DNA of 64,000 nucleotides from Candidatus Gastranaerophilales bacterium (GCA_944324285.1 CALUVR010000005.1:41130-105129); one strand, 5' to 3'. Positions 17,205 to 25,377 are shown, counted from the first letter of the stretch. The notes: generated by a model from the sequence alone, not told the origin. Numbers and translations: made by a program.

Positions 17205-17484
17205 CCTGCCCTGCGGGCACCCTTTTTCAGAGGGCGATGGATGAGTGTTACCCCCCTCTAAAGCGGGACAAGGGGGATTGTTTGCCTCCCTTTGTAAGTG
17301 AGGTGGCACGTAAGTGCCGGTGGGTTTTATCGTTTACACCTCACCCTCACCCTCAAGGGGAGAGGGGGCTTATGTTTATCTCCCTTGCAAAAAAGGCGGA
17401 GATTGTAGATACGTCATCCCGGGCTCCGACCCGGGATCGCATTACGTTACATTCAACGGGAATGCGATTCCGCATAGCTGGAAA
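17205..17484. repeat. Right arm of the inverted repeat flanking der
   Basis: Near-identical reverse complement of 15445-15734; begins CCTGCCCTGCGGGCACCC 21 bp after the der stop and ends CGCATAGCTGGAAAA. Same internal modules as the left arm. Confidence 0.9.
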
Positions 17485-17561
17485 ATCAATCTGGTGTCGC
17501 TGCTTTTTTAACGCCTCTCAAATATTTGGTTTTACTGCCTTATCCCGAAATTTTCTCGTAC

Positions 17562-17597
17562 AAAAAAGGAACCGTTTTTAAAAACGATTCCTTTTTT
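17562..17597. terminator. Bidirectional terminator between der and rpsR
   Basis: AAAAAAGGAA (17562-17571) pairs with TTCCTTTTTT (17588-17597), with a C/A mismatch and an inner CGTTTTT/AAAAACG. It ends both the plus-strand der transcript and the minus-strand rpsF operon. Confidence 0.85.
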
Positions 17598-17618
17598 GTC
17601 AATTTTCTTTTGATATTA

Positions 17619-17852
17619 TTAATCAAAAGTATATCCGATAATAGCAGCTTCTCTTGCGCGTTTGATTGCTTTTGCAATCATTCTCTGGTGTTCTGCGCAG
17701 TTACCTGTAATACGGCGAGGAATAATTTTTCCTGCTTCTGTCAGGTATCTTTTCAATTTTGCTGCATCTTTGTAATCAATTGAAGTTACTTTGTCTGCAC
17801 AAAGACTGCAATTTTTACGTTTTTTCTTATCTGATGCGTCCTGTCTTGCCAT
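17619..17852 (-). CDS. rpsR: 30S ribosomal protein S18
   Basis: 77 aa. The S18 signature is present: [37 protein letters not shown] and [21 protein letters not shown]18 binds S6 on the 30S platform. It keeps two or three Cys (CSLC) of the zinc-type form. It is third in rpsF-ssb-rpsR, but parted from ssb by a 400-bp insert. AGAAAGGTAAC precedes the ATG. Confidence 0.97.
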   Translation of the reverse strand: MARQDASDKKKRKNCSLCADKVTSIDYKDAAKLKRYLTEAGKIIPRRITGNCAEHQRMIAKAIKRAREAAIIGYTFD

Positions 17853-18251
17853 TTTTTATTGTTACCTTTCTATTGTGCCGGATTTTCCGGCTCGACCTTA
17901 TTTGTGTTTCATTTTGTGTAATGCATTCGCTTGCGCCTCTTGGATTATTCGGCTTTCCCGCTCCTTTCTTTCGCTTTGAAGTTTTATCAAACTTCAGCCG
18001 CTCATTCGGAGCTTGGGATGTTTCGGGTTTCGCTTCGCTTCACCCTGCCGAAAATCCGCCTCTTGCGTCGCTCGCGATTAACGGGTCTCCGCTCTCCAAC
18101 GCCGCACACTTCAGTGTGTCGTTTCGAGCTGCGCCCTCAGCTCGCTTGCGCTGTCTTGGATTTGCTCCACGCTCACGGAATGTTGCCTTCGAGTTTCACT
18201 CTGTCGGCTCCATCCGTTCGCTATCCGGACTATCATCCGTCCGCAAATCCG
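17853..18251 (-). other. GC-rich hairpin-rich insert between ssb and rpsR
   Basis: 399 bp without a supportable gene, more GC-rich than its surroundings. On the operon (minus) strand it would fold into several hairpins: GCCGGA/TCCGGC near the rpsR end, GAAGTTT/AAACTTC with GATA loop, CACACT/AGTGTG, and CGAGCTG/CAGCTCG. A 184-aa frame runs across it on the plus strand but overlaps ssb and rpsR antisense and looks composition-driven. It may be a mobile palindromic element or a structured RNA within the transcript. Confidence 0.6.
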
Positions 18252-18674
18252 CTAAAACGGGATTTCGTCCTCTCCGATTAATTCGTTTGAAAAATCGTCA
18301 GATTCAAATTTGACGATTTCCTCAGTTCCGAATTTACCGGATGAAGATGAACTTCCTGAACTTACAGAACCTGAGCCGCCTTCACCCATTCTTTCGATTG
18401 CATTGGCGTCGATTTCGTAAATTCTTTTTTCGGTCCCGTCATCCATTTTGACTGCAGCTGTTTGAAGTCTGCCTTCAACAAGCACATTATCGCCTTTGTC
18501 AAGGGTTGAAACTATTTCATCAAGAGAAGTTCTTTTTGAAACAACTCTGATAAGCATTTCATCTCTATCTGCGATGTTCAATATAAATCCTGTCACCGCT
18601 ACGTTATTCTGTGTAAAACGTTTTTCCGGCGCTCTGTATATTGTACCTGTGACTACTGCTTTTGCTAATGACAT
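18252..18674 (-). CDS. ssb: Single-stranded DNA-binding protein
   Basis: 140 aa. N-terminal OB fold (about 1-105) with SLAKAVVTGTIYRAPEKRFT and VLVEGRLQTA, a short Gly/Ser linker (GGSGSVSSGSSSSSG), and the acidic protein-docking tip ending GEDEIPF. Shorter linker than in E. coli SSB. AAGGGA precedes the ATG. Second gene of rpsF-ssb-rpsR. Confidence 0.94.
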   Translation of the reverse strand: MSLAKAVVTGTIYRAPEKRFTQNNVAVTGFILNIADRDEMLIRVVSKRTSLDEIVSTLDKGDNVLVEGRLQTAAVKMDDGTEKRIYEIDANAIERMGEGGSGSVSSGSSSSSGKFGTEEIVKFESDDFSNELIGEDEIPF

Positions 18675-18721
18675 TTAATTCCCTTTCTTGATTTACTGCC
18701 ATTTCTATAAGGTGGAAATGA

Positions 18722-19003
18722 CTAGGCAGCCATAAACATCGTTCTGATAATGTTGTCGCTTAATCTCAGTTGTCTTTTGAATTCTGCAACTTTATCAGCA
18801 GGAAGTTCAAGGTTTGATGAAACTAAAAATCCATCTCTGAAGTTCTGGATGTCATAAGCTAATTTTTTTCTTCCGATTTTGTCAGTAGATGCAACTTTTC
18901 CGCCAAAACCAACGATTGTTTCGTTCATTTTTGCGATTAATTTATCTACTTCTTCCGCGTCTAAGTTCGGCTTAAACACAGTTAAAAGTTCATAAGTTTT
19001 CAT
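18722..19003 (-). CDS. rpsF: 30S ribosomal protein S6
   Basis: 93 aa. Starts MKTYELLTVFKPNLDAEEVD, the usual S6 beginning, with GRKKLAYDIQNFRDGFLV and KRQLRLSDNIIRTMF. Partner of S18. AAAGGAG stands before the ATG. First gene of the operon; its leader carries alternative hairpins that may serve autoregulation. Confidence 0.95.
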   Translation of the reverse strand: MKTYELLTVFKPNLDAEEVDKLIAKMNETIVGFGGKVASTDKIGRKKLAYDIQNFRDGFLVSSNLELPADKVAEFKRQLRLSDNIIRTMFMAA

Positions 19004-19031
19004 TTAAAAATTCTCCTTTTCTACCAGCCGT

Positions 19032-19058
19032 TGCCAAATATTTGGCACAATCAGCCAA
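19032..19058 (-). promoter_or_regulatory. Alternative hairpins in the rpsF leader
   Basis: A perfect 16-bp palindrome TGCCAAATATTTGGCA (19032-19047) and, upstream in the transcript, TTGGC (19058-19054) that can pair with GCCAA (19046-19042). Both structures use 19042-19046, so they exclude each other. Placement just before the rpsF ribosome site suggests control by S6:S18, which is inferred. Confidence 0.4.
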
Positions 19059-19103
19059 TTTAATCTAGTGTATGTTCTGATAATACCATGAACTACGAAA
19101 TTT

Positions 19104-19937
19104 TTACAACATGTATTCTGCTCTAAATGTATAGTTTGCAGGACCGATTAAGAAAATATTTTTTGCGGTATCTACCGTATTCCCTTGCCATTCAACGAAT
19201 ACAGACCCGCCAAGCAGATTTACTTTTACTTTTTGTTCTGTTAAGTTATTTAAAACACATGCCACAACTGACGCACAGGCACCTGTTCCACAGGCAAGTG
19301 TAATTCCGCAGCCGCGTTCATAAACGCGCATATCAATCTCATCACGCGCTAAAATTCTCACAAATTCAGTGTTTGTTTTTTCAGGAAAATAGTCGTGTTT
19401 TTCAATCACAGGTCCGTATTTTAAAGCCATTTCCATAGGGTCATCTTCCCCTATTATTACGCAGTGAGGGTTCCCCATTGAAACAGGCGTAATTTCAAAC
19501 TTTCTGTCAAGAGCCGTCAATTGGCGGCTGCCCTTAAACGGTATTTTTGAATCTTCCAAAATCGGAATTCCCATATTAACTTTTACGTTTCCGTCGTCAA
19601 GAAGTTGTGGTTTAATGACGCCTGCGCCTGTCATAACGGAAAATTCTTTCTTGTTTACAAACCCTTTGTCATAAACATATTTTGCAAAACACCTCATTCC
19701 GTTGCCGCACATCTGGGCAACAGAGCCGTCCGAGTTGTAGAAAAACCAGCCGATATCCGTGTCTTTAGCCTTTGTATAAGGTATAATCATTCCGTCCGCA
19801 CCAATTCCGAAATGTCTATCACAGAGTTTTTTAGCAAGTTCTTCCATCGGCAGATTTGTTTTTTCGTATTCTTCGTAATCAAGGATTACAAAATCATTTC
19901 CGCAGCCTTGCATTTTTGTAATATTAATAATTGTCAT
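19104..19937 (-). CDS. dapF: Diaminopimelate epimerase
   Basis: 277 aa; converts LL- to meso-diaminopimelate for lysine and peptidoglycan. The two catalytic Cys motifs are present: VAQMCGNGMRCFAKYV (about residue 75) and TLACGTGACASVVAC (about residue 220), with GNPHCVI and NTEFV. Length is normal. The leader is about 23 nt with AGAGG before the ATG, so this gene is not leaderless. Confidence 0.95.
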   Translation of the reverse strand: MTIINITKMQGCGNDFVILDYEEYEKTNLPMEELAKKLCDRHFGIGADGMIIPYTKAKDTDIGWFFYNSDGSVAQMCGNGMRCFAKYVYDKGFVNKKEFSVMTGAGVIKPQLLDDGNVKVNMGIPILEDSKIPFKGSRQLTALDRKFEITPVSMGNPHCVIIGEDDPMEMALKYGPVIEKHDYFPEKTNTEFVRILARDEIDMRVYERGCGITLACGTGACASVVACVLNNLTEQKVKVNLLGGSVFVEWQGNTVDTAKNIFLIGPANYTFRAEYML

Positions 19938-19966
19938 AAAAACCTCTTACTTCTTTTTTTGTATTC

Positions 19967-19975
19967 ATTATACCA
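19967..19975 (-). promoter_or_regulatory. Extended -10 promoter of dapF
   Basis: TGGTATAAT read on the minus strand (19975-19967), a TGn-extended -10; the ATG is 30 nt further on behind a Shine-Dalgarno. Confidence 0.55.
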
Positions 19976-20001
19976 CGAAAACCGGCGGGTTTTATATTTT
20001 G

Positions 20002-20225
20002 AGTATCTTTGTTGGGCAGGTATGCCCAACCTACTTTTCTCTTAATTACCCTCACCCTTCCCCTCTCCCAGAGGGAGAGGGGAAAGTAAACCTCACCCGT
20101 TCAACCTTCCAACTAAAATTTTCATTCACACCTCAAGCTTCACTCCGCACTTATTACCCCTCACCCGCCGTTCGGACACCCTCTCTCAGAGGAAGAAGGA
20201 AAAGTAGAACCTTTCTCCCACCTCT
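20002..20225. repeat. Interspersed palindromic repeat block
   Basis: Contains GTTGGGCAGGTATGCCCAAC, CCTCTCCCAGAGGGAGAGG and a CCCTCTCTCAGAGG block. It fills the gap between dapF and the HxlR-like gene. Same family as at 12887-13100 and 43169-43560. Confidence 0.8.
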
Positions 20226-20229
20226 CCGC

Positions 20230-20577
20230 TTAAAGAGGATTTTGCTTTTCTAATATTTTCAAAAATTTTCTATAAGCACTTCCCCATTCCGCCATAGAAT
20301 CCAATACAACAGCAAGGCTGTAGCCGATATCAGTCAGGGTGTATTCAACCCTCGGAGGAACCTCCGGAAACACCTTCCGCTCAACAAGCCCGCTATCCTC
20401 CATTTCCCTGAGGTTTGATGTCAATACCTTTTGCGTTATCGTTCCAAGCGACTTCTTTAATTCCCCGAAACGCTTTGTCCCCGTTAATAAATCCTTGATT
20501 ATTAGAACTTTCCATCTGGAATTCATCATCGTTAACGTTGTTTCAACAGGACATTTCGGAAGGTCTTTAAGAAGCAT
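20230..20577 (-). CDS. HxlR-family winged-helix regulator
   Basis: 115 aa. HxlR core: CPVETTLTMMNSRWKVLII, GTKRFGELKKSL, ITQKVLTSNLREMEDSGLVER and the wing YTLTDIGYSL. The usual N-terminal Cys is present (KCPVE), often redox-active in this family. AGGTGG lies before the ATG. Its target is unclear; the neighbour ispF on the other strand has its own promoter 85-115 bp away. Confidence 0.9.
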   Translation of the reverse strand: MLLKDLPKCPVETTLTMMNSRWKVLIIKDLLTGTKRFGELKKSLGTITQKVLTSNLREMEDSGLVERKVFPEVPPRVEYTLTDIGYSLAVVLDSMAEWGSAYRKFLKILEKQNPL

Positions 20578-20658
20578 TTTTCCACCTATAGTATCTTTTA
20601 GTAACCATTGATTTTATAATAATACAAAGGCTTTCATGGTGCAAGTTTGTTAATATTA

Positions 20659-20667
20659 TGGTATAAT
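20659..20667 (+). promoter_or_regulatory. Extended -10 promoter of ispF
   Basis: TGGTATAAT at 20659-20667; the ispF ATG lies 24 nt beyond, behind GAGG. Confidence 0.5.
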
Positions 20668-20691
20668 ATATACAGATAATGAGGTATTTTT

Positions 20692-21168
20692 ATGTATAGA
20701 ATGGGCATTGGCTACGATATCCACAAACTCACAACCGGCAGAGATTTAATAATTGGCGGCGTTAAAATTACCCATGAAAAAGGACTCCTCGGGCATTCCG
20801 ATGCGGATGTGCTTATACACGCTATTATTGACGCTATGCTCGGAGCGCTTGCGCTCGCTGACATCGGAACCCTTTTCCCGGATACAGACCCTAAATACAA
20901 AAATATTGACAGCACCGTACTTTTGAAACACGTCTTTGAACTTATTATTCAAAAAGGTTATGACGTGGAAAATATCGACAGCAATATTATTGCTCAACAG
21001 CCCAAAATGATGCCTTATATCCCGAAAATGAAAGAAATTCTTTGCGGAATTTTAAAACTTGATACAGATAAACTCTCCATTAAAGCCAAAACTAAAGAAA
21101 AACTTGATGCCGTTGGTCAGGAACTTGCTATTGAAGCAAATGCCGTTGTTCTTTTAAAAAAGGTTTAA
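20692..21168 (+). CDS. ispF: 2-C-methyl-D-erythritol 2,4-cyclodiphosphate synthase
   Basis: 158 aa; fifth step of the MEP isoprenoid pathway. Signature residues: GIGYDIHKL (metal ligands Asp and His), GHSDADVLIHAIIDAMLGAL, and DIGTLFPDTDP. C-terminal KAKTKEKLDAVGQ is typical. Length is normal and the gene is complete. The AlkD-like gene follows after 5 bp, so they are likely co-transcribed. Confidence 0.96.
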   Translation: MYRMGIGYDIHKLTTGRDLIIGGVKITHEKGLLGHSDADVLIHAIIDAMLGALALADIGTLFPDTDPKYKNIDSTVLLKHVFELIIQKGYDVENIDSNIIAQQPKMMPYIPKMKEILCGILKLDTDKLSIKAKTKEKLDAVGQELAIEANAVVLLKKV

Positions 21169-21173
21169 TCTGA

Positions 21174-21863
21174 ATGGATATTGTAACAGAAGTAAGAGAG
21201 CGCATTTTACAAAAATCAGAAGAGAAATTTCAAAAATTCTCATCTTCTCTTTTGCCGGGCGTGAATAATGTCGCAGGAGTCCGGCTGCCGGTTTTAAGGA
21301 AAATTGCACGTGATATTGCTAAATCAGACTGGCAGGCTTACCTCAAAAACAAAGACTGCCGCTTTATGGAAGAAACTATGCTCAAAGGGCTTGTTATAGG
21401 GCTTTTAAAAGAACCGCCGGAGAAAATGCTCCTCCTTATTGAAAATTTTATCCCTGAAATAACCAACTGGTCTGTATGCGACAGCTTTTGCTGCGGGTTG
21501 AAGTTTGTCAAAGAAAATAAAAAACTTGTGTGGAATTTCATTCAAAAATATTTGAAATCTGACAAAGAATATGAAATACGGACTGCCATTGTTATTTTAT
21601 TGAATTTTTATATTGATGAAGAATATCTTAACCGTGTCCTGAATTGTCTAAACAATATCCGAACAGAACACTATTATGCACGAATGGCAGCTGCCTGGGC
21701 TGTTTCTATTTGTTACATAAAGTTTGAGAAAGAAACTCTTGATTTTCTTCTGAAACACTGTAAGCTTGACAATTTAACATATAATAAAGCAATTCAAAAA
21801 ATTACGGAATCACACCGAATTTCAAAAGAAACAAAAGCTAAACTGAAACTTTTAAAAAAGTAA
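21174..21863 (+). CDS. AlkD-like DNA alkylation-repair (HEAT-like) protein
   Basis: 229 aa, all-helical. Resembles the DNA alkylation repair family: GVRLPVLRKIARDIAKSDW near residue 40, EETMLKGLVIG, ITNWSVCDSFCCG (position of the catalytic Trp-Asp pair in AlkD) and YYARMAAAWAVSICYI. These enzymes excise N3/N7-alkylated purines. Its ATG lies 5 bp after the ispF stop. Its stop abuts the 3' end of the small HTH gene on the other strand. Confidence 0.82.
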   Translation: MDIVTEVRERILQKSEEKFQKFSSSLLPGVNNVAGVRLPVLRKIARDIAKSDWQAYLKNKDCRFMEETMLKGLVIGLLKEPPEKMLLLIENFIPEITNWSVCDSFCCGLKFVKENKKLVWNFIQKYLKSDKEYEIRTAIVILLNFYIDEEYLNRVLNCLNNIRTEHYYARMAAAWAVSICYIKFEKETLDFLLKHCKLDNLTYNKAIQKITESHRISKETKAKLKLLKK

Positions 21864-22019
21864 TCAGATTAACTTCATTTTTTCAAGTTTAACTTTATGC
21901 GCATTAACCGTATGCTTGCTAATCCCTAATCTTCGGGAAATTTCTTTTTCATCCAGGTCACATTTTATCATTTCAAGTACCAATTTTTCATTTTCTGTCA
22001 AACAATTGATTTCATTCAT
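21864..22019 (-). CDS. 51-aa LuxR/GerE-type HTH protein
   Basis: A small gene with only the DNA-binding domain: starts MNEINCLTENEKLVLEMIKC, then EKEISRRLGISKHTVNAHKVK, and ends EKMKLI. This is the four-helix LuxR/GerE motif (LTxxExxVL, EIAxxLGISxxTVxxHxxxI) almost complete, with no receiver or ligand domain. AAAGGA lies about 11 nt before the ATG. It is convergent with the AlkD-like gene and divergent from the CDF gene. Confidence 0.7.
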   Translation of the reverse strand: MNEINCLTENEKLVLEMIKCDLDEKEISRRLGISKHTVNAHKVKLEKMKLI

Positions 22020-22107
22020 GATATTTGCATTCCTTTGTATAATTTTAAATAGTAATTATACTATAAAACAATATGCCGTGCCATTAGACACATGGCTATA
22101 TTTTTTC

Positions 22108-22136
22108 TTTACTTTTTGGGAATATAGTGGCATAAT
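22108..22136 (+). promoter_or_regulatory. Promoter giving a leaderless CDF mRNA
   Basis: TTTACT (22108-22113), 17-bp spacer, CATAAT (22131-22136), seven bases, ATG at 22144. No Shine-Dalgarno. Confidence 0.55.
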
Positions 22137-22143
22137 AACTGTT

Positions 22144-23040
22144 ATGTCAGCAGTTACACAGAAAAAATTTGCAGCAGGACTGTCTATCGGCTCTAATGCT
22201 GTTATAATCCTTTTAAAAATAATTGCCGGTGTCGTTTCAGGAAGCATCAGTATTATCTCCGAAGCGGTTCACTCTCTCAGTGATTTTCTTGCCTCTATGC
22301 TGACGTTTTTCGCTGTAATGAAATCATCAGAGCCTGCCGATAAAAAACATCCTTTCGGACACGGAAGATATGAAGATATGTCAGGATTTATTGAAGGCGG
22401 ACTTATTATTTTCGCTGCGATTTACATCATATATGAAGCAGGAAAAAAATTGATTTTCGGCTACACTATGGAAACTGAATCCTATCTCGGGATTGCCGTG
22501 ATGGGCTTTGCCGTTGTGTCAAATTTTCTGGTAAGCTCATACCTCTTTCATGTGGCGAAAAAGACCAATTCCGTTTCCCTGTATGCTGACGGAGAACACT
22601 TAAGAACAGACATCTGGTCATCTCTCGGGGTTTTAATCGGACTGGTATTGATTAAAATAACAGGAATTTTAATCCTTGACCCGATTATCGCAATCATAGT
22701 CGCATTATTTATTTTAAAAACCGGCGTTTCCATATCAAAAACAACGCTTGATAACCTTCTTGACGCCTCGCTACCTGTTGAAGATTTAAATAAAATAGAA
22801 AAAATTATTGATAACATAAAGCCTGAAGGAGTTCTCGGATATAAGAACCTTAAAGCCAGAAGAGTCGGACCTGATAAACAGATTGAAATGGTTCTCCTCT
22901 TTCCGAACCTTATGACAATAGAAGCATGCCATAATTTATGCGACAAAATAGAAGAAGAGATTACACATGAACTCGGAACCTGCAACATTTCCATCCACGC
23001 CGAACCCGCCGAATGTACTAATGCAATCCATAACAAATAA
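22144..23040 (+). CDS. Cation diffusion facilitator (Zn/Fe/Mn efflux) transporter
   Basis: 298 aa. Six membrane helices then a cytoplasmic metal-binding domain (about 215-298). Metal-site residues: HSLSDFLASML in helix 2 and DGEHLRTDIWSSLGVLIG in helix 5; the loop DKKHPFGHGRYE is classic for CDF/FieF proteins. I start at 22144 (MSAVTQKKFAAGLSIG), because the longer frame runs over the divergent HTH gene and a promoter ends just before this ATG. Exports a divalent metal in exchange for protons; which metal is not clear. Confidence 0.92.
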   Translation: MSAVTQKKFAAGLSIGSNAVIILLKIIAGVVSGSISIISEAVHSLSDFLASMLTFFAVMKSSEPADKKHPFGHGRYEDMSGFIEGGLIIFAAIYIIYEAGKKLIFGYTMETESYLGIAVMGFAVVSNFLVSSYLFHVAKKTNSVSLYADGEHLRTDIWSSLGVLIGLVLIKITGILILDPIIAIIVALFILKTGVSISKTTLDNLLDASLPVEDLNKIEKIIDNIKPEGVLGYKNLKARRVGPDKQIEMVLLFPNLMTIEACHNLCDKIEEEITHELGTCNISIHAEPAECTNAIHNK

Positions 23041-23132
23041 CTTTTAAACTCCTCTGCAAAAGTTTTAAATGTTAAACAAAACAAATTTTAAAAGGCAACT
23101 TTTTCAATCAGTATTAATCATCCACTGGTAAA

Positions 23133-23468
23133 CTATATCGTCCATTTTTTTGCGTCAAATTTCAAATCTTTTACGTTAATTTTCAAAGATTCAAGATAGG
23201 GTTTAAATTTTACAAGAAGCTGTGTTTTTTTAAGCATTAGTTCCTGTGCTACTATTGAATTTTCGCAGGCAATTATCATAACTCCGCCTCCAATCATAGA
23301 ATAAGGCTTCGATTTGGATGCAAATTTTGCCCCCGCAACTTTTCCCCAGAATTTGTAGAGGTTACTTCGCGTCATCGCTTTTTTAATCTCTTTATTCTCA
23401 AGCATTTCCGCAATTATTTCGCTGGTTCCGACAAAATCTGTGTAGAGAATTTTTTTCAAATTTTGCAC
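23133..23468 (-). CDS. dciA: DciA-like (DUF721) helicase-loading protein
   Basis: 111 aa. DUF721 pattern: FWGKVAGAKFASKSKPYSMIGG, then IIACENSIVAQELMLKKTQLL and a C-terminal VKDLKF. DciA proteins load or activate the DnaB helicase in bacteria lacking DnaC/DnaI; dnaB itself is at 51181. The start is a GTG at 23468. It is divergent from nrnA with just 29 bp between the start codons. Confidence 0.8.
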   Translation of the reverse strand: MQNLKKILYTDFVGTSEIIAEMLENKEIKKAMTRSNLYKFWGKVAGAKFASKSKPYSMIGGGVMIIACENSIVAQELMLKKTQLLVKFKPYLESLKINVKDLKFDAKKWTI

Positions 23469-23491
23469 TCCCGATTATTCTGTGCTAATAT
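23463..23491 (+). promoter_or_regulatory. Promoter giving a leaderless nrnA mRNA
   Basis: TTGCAC (23463-23468), 17-bp spacer, TAATAT (23486-23491) with TGC before it (extended -10), six A residues, ATG at 23498. The -35 overlaps the first codons of the divergent dciA. Confidence 0.75.
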
Positions 23492-23497
23492 AAAAAA

Positions 23498-24472
23498 ATG
23501 GATTGTAGCCAATTAAATGATATCATAAAATCGTCTAAAAATATACTCATAATCTCGCACCTGAACCCCGACGGCGACACTCTCGGGTCTATGTGCGGAA
23601 TGTATTCGGCAATTAAAGACAATTTTAAAAAACACGCGGATATGCTTATTTTGTCAAAGGTTCCGCCCATCTATGAATTCCTGCCATACATAAAAGAGGC
23701 AAAACCTCTTGATGAGTACGATAAATCACGTGAATATGATCTGGTGATAGATGTTGATATTGCGGCTTACGATAGAATGTGCGATGCAGCAGTGCTTTTT
23801 GATAAAGCAAAATTTACAGTTAATATTGACCACCACAAGACTAATAATTCCTATGCAAAACTTAACTTTGTCCTCCCTGAGGCAAGTTCAACAGGCGAAG
23901 TTTTATATGAACTTATGAAAGATATGGGATGGAAAATTTCCACAGAAACTGCAATTTCTTTATACACGGCAATTTTGACGGATACAGGGTCTTTCAGGTT
24001 TGATAATACAGGCGTTAAGGCTTTTCAATATGCGTCTGAACTTGTGGCACTCGGGGTTAAACCGTCTGAAATTTTCAAAAACTGCTATGAAAGCAATTCA
24101 AAAGAACTTGTACAATTTCAGGCGTATTGCATTAGTAAGGCGGTTTTTGAAGATGATGACAGGATTGCTTATACAGTAATTTATAAAAAAGATATAGAAA
24201 AATTCAACGCCGGCGAGGATTGTACGGAAGGGCTTGCAGAAAAACTCCGCGCAATCGTGACGACAGATATTGCATTTATTGTGAAACAAATTGGCGCAAA
24301 CCTGTCAAAAATTTCAATGCGCAGCAAGGTTCTGGATGTTGCGGAAATTTGTGCGGTATTCGGCGGCGGCGGTCATAAACAGGCTGCAGGATGCGTAATT
24401 AAAGCAGCACCAGCCGCAGCCGTTAGAAAAGTGTTGGTTGAAATCAGAAAACAGGGTTTATGGCGGAAATAA
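23498..24472 (+). CDS. nrnA: DHH-family nanoRNase/pAp phosphatase
   Basis: 324 aa. DHH motifs: ISHLNPDGDTLGSM (I), DVDIAAYDRM (II), NIDHHKTN (III) and TDTGSFRFDNTG (IV); the DHHA1 domain ends with FGGGGHKQAAGC. Such proteins degrade 2-5-nt RNAs, c-di-AMP-derived pApA or pAp. Leaderless start. It overlaps the YihY gene by 13 bp. Confidence 0.92.
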   Translation: MDCSQLNDIIKSSKNILIISHLNPDGDTLGSMCGMYSAIKDNFKKHADMLILSKVPPIYEFLPYIKEAKPLDEYDKSREYDLVIDVDIAAYDRMCDAAVLFDKAKFTVNIDHHKTNNSYAKLNFVLPEASSTGEVLYELMKDMGWKISTETAISLYTAILTDTGSFRFDNTGVKAFQYASELVALGVKPSEIFKNCYESNSKELVQFQAYCISKAVFEDDDRIAYTVIYKKDIEKFNAGEDCTEGLAEKLRAIVTTDIAFIVKQIGANLSKISMRSKVLDVAEICAVFGGGGHKQAAGCVIKAAPAAAVRKVLVEIRKQGLWRK

Positions 24473-25377
24473 TTAAGGCAAAATTGATAGCCTTTTATGA
24501 ATCCATCAAAAGGCTTGTTATTTCAATAATTGAGAACGATTTCTACGGAATGGCGTCTGAAATGGGATTTATGGCGGTTATCGGGATTTTTCCTTTTATG
24601 TTGTTTTTGACAGCTGTTTTCGGATGGATGGGCAATAAAGCGTTAATGGATCCTATTTTGATTTTCTTATCAAGATTTATGCCGGATCAGGCTATGGATT
24701 TGATTAAAACTGTGTTGTCAGAAGCCATGATTTTCTCACACGGAAGACTTATTGCGATTGTCGGTATATGCATCACCCTTATACTTTCAACAAATGCCAT
24801 GGCGGTTGTTTTAAAAGGGCTAAATAGGGCGTATAAGGTTGAAGAAACAAGGAATTTTGTCTATACAAGAGCTTTGGCATTATTAATGGTATTTGTGGAT
24901 ACAATGGTTTTATTTCTTACAATCAACCTTATTATATTTGGTAAAGTAATAATTAATTTCCTTATAACTCATTTTCATCTGTCGAAAGTTGTGGCGATAA
25001 CGTTATTGACATTACGCTGGCCGATTGCGTTTGCGGCATTGTTTTTAATGGCGTTTTTAAGTTATTATATTCTGCCGGATCTTCGCGGAAACGAGCGGTA
25101 CAAAAGAAAAAGCGCAATTCCGGGGACATTTTTCTTTACAACCTTCTGGCTTGTGGGGTCTTGGGGATTCTCGATTTACGTGAACAATTTGCGCACATAC
25201 AATATGGTTTACGGAACAATCGGGGCATTTGCGGTTTTGATGGTATGGCTTTATTACACGTCCGTCCTGATTCTCATCGGCGGAGAAATAAATTCTCAGG
25301 TGTATAATAAGTTAAACGAAAAAGCAAAAGAAATTCAGGCAGACTTAGACGCACTAAAAACAAAAAAAGAAAATTAG
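24460..25377 (+). CDS. YihY/BrkB-family inner-membrane protein
   Basis: 305 aa with about six membrane helices. Family marks: DFYGMASEMGFMAVIGIFPF near the start, STNAMAVVLKGLNRAY, YYILPDLRG and GAFAVLMVWLYYTSVLILIGGEIN near the end. Often misnamed ribonuclease BN; the true role is unknown, probably transport. Translation is coupled to nrnA by a 13-bp overlap. Confidence 0.88.
   Translation: MAEIIKAKLIAFYESIKRLVISIIENDFYGMASEMGFMAVIGIFPFMLFLTAVFGWMGNKALMDPILIFLSRFMPDQAMDLIKTVLSEAMIFSHGRLIAIVGICITLILSTNAMAVVLKGLNRAYKVEETRNFVYTRALALLMVFVDTMVLFLTINLIIFGKVIINFLITHFHLSKVVAITLLTLRWPIAFAALFLMAFLSYYILPDLRGNERYKRKSAIPGTFFFTTFWLVGSWGFSIYVNNLRTYNMVYGTIGAFAVLMVWLYYTSVLILIGGEINSQVYNKLNEKAKEIQADLDALKTKKEN

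Noticed and set aside
17759..18313. 184-aa frame antisense to ssb and rpsR
   Set aside because: Overlaps two certain genes on the other strand, has no ribosome site, and its length follows from local GC content.
21916..22143. N-terminal extension of the CDF transporter
   Set aside because: Reads antisense through the small HTH gene; the family start and promoter spacing point to 22144.
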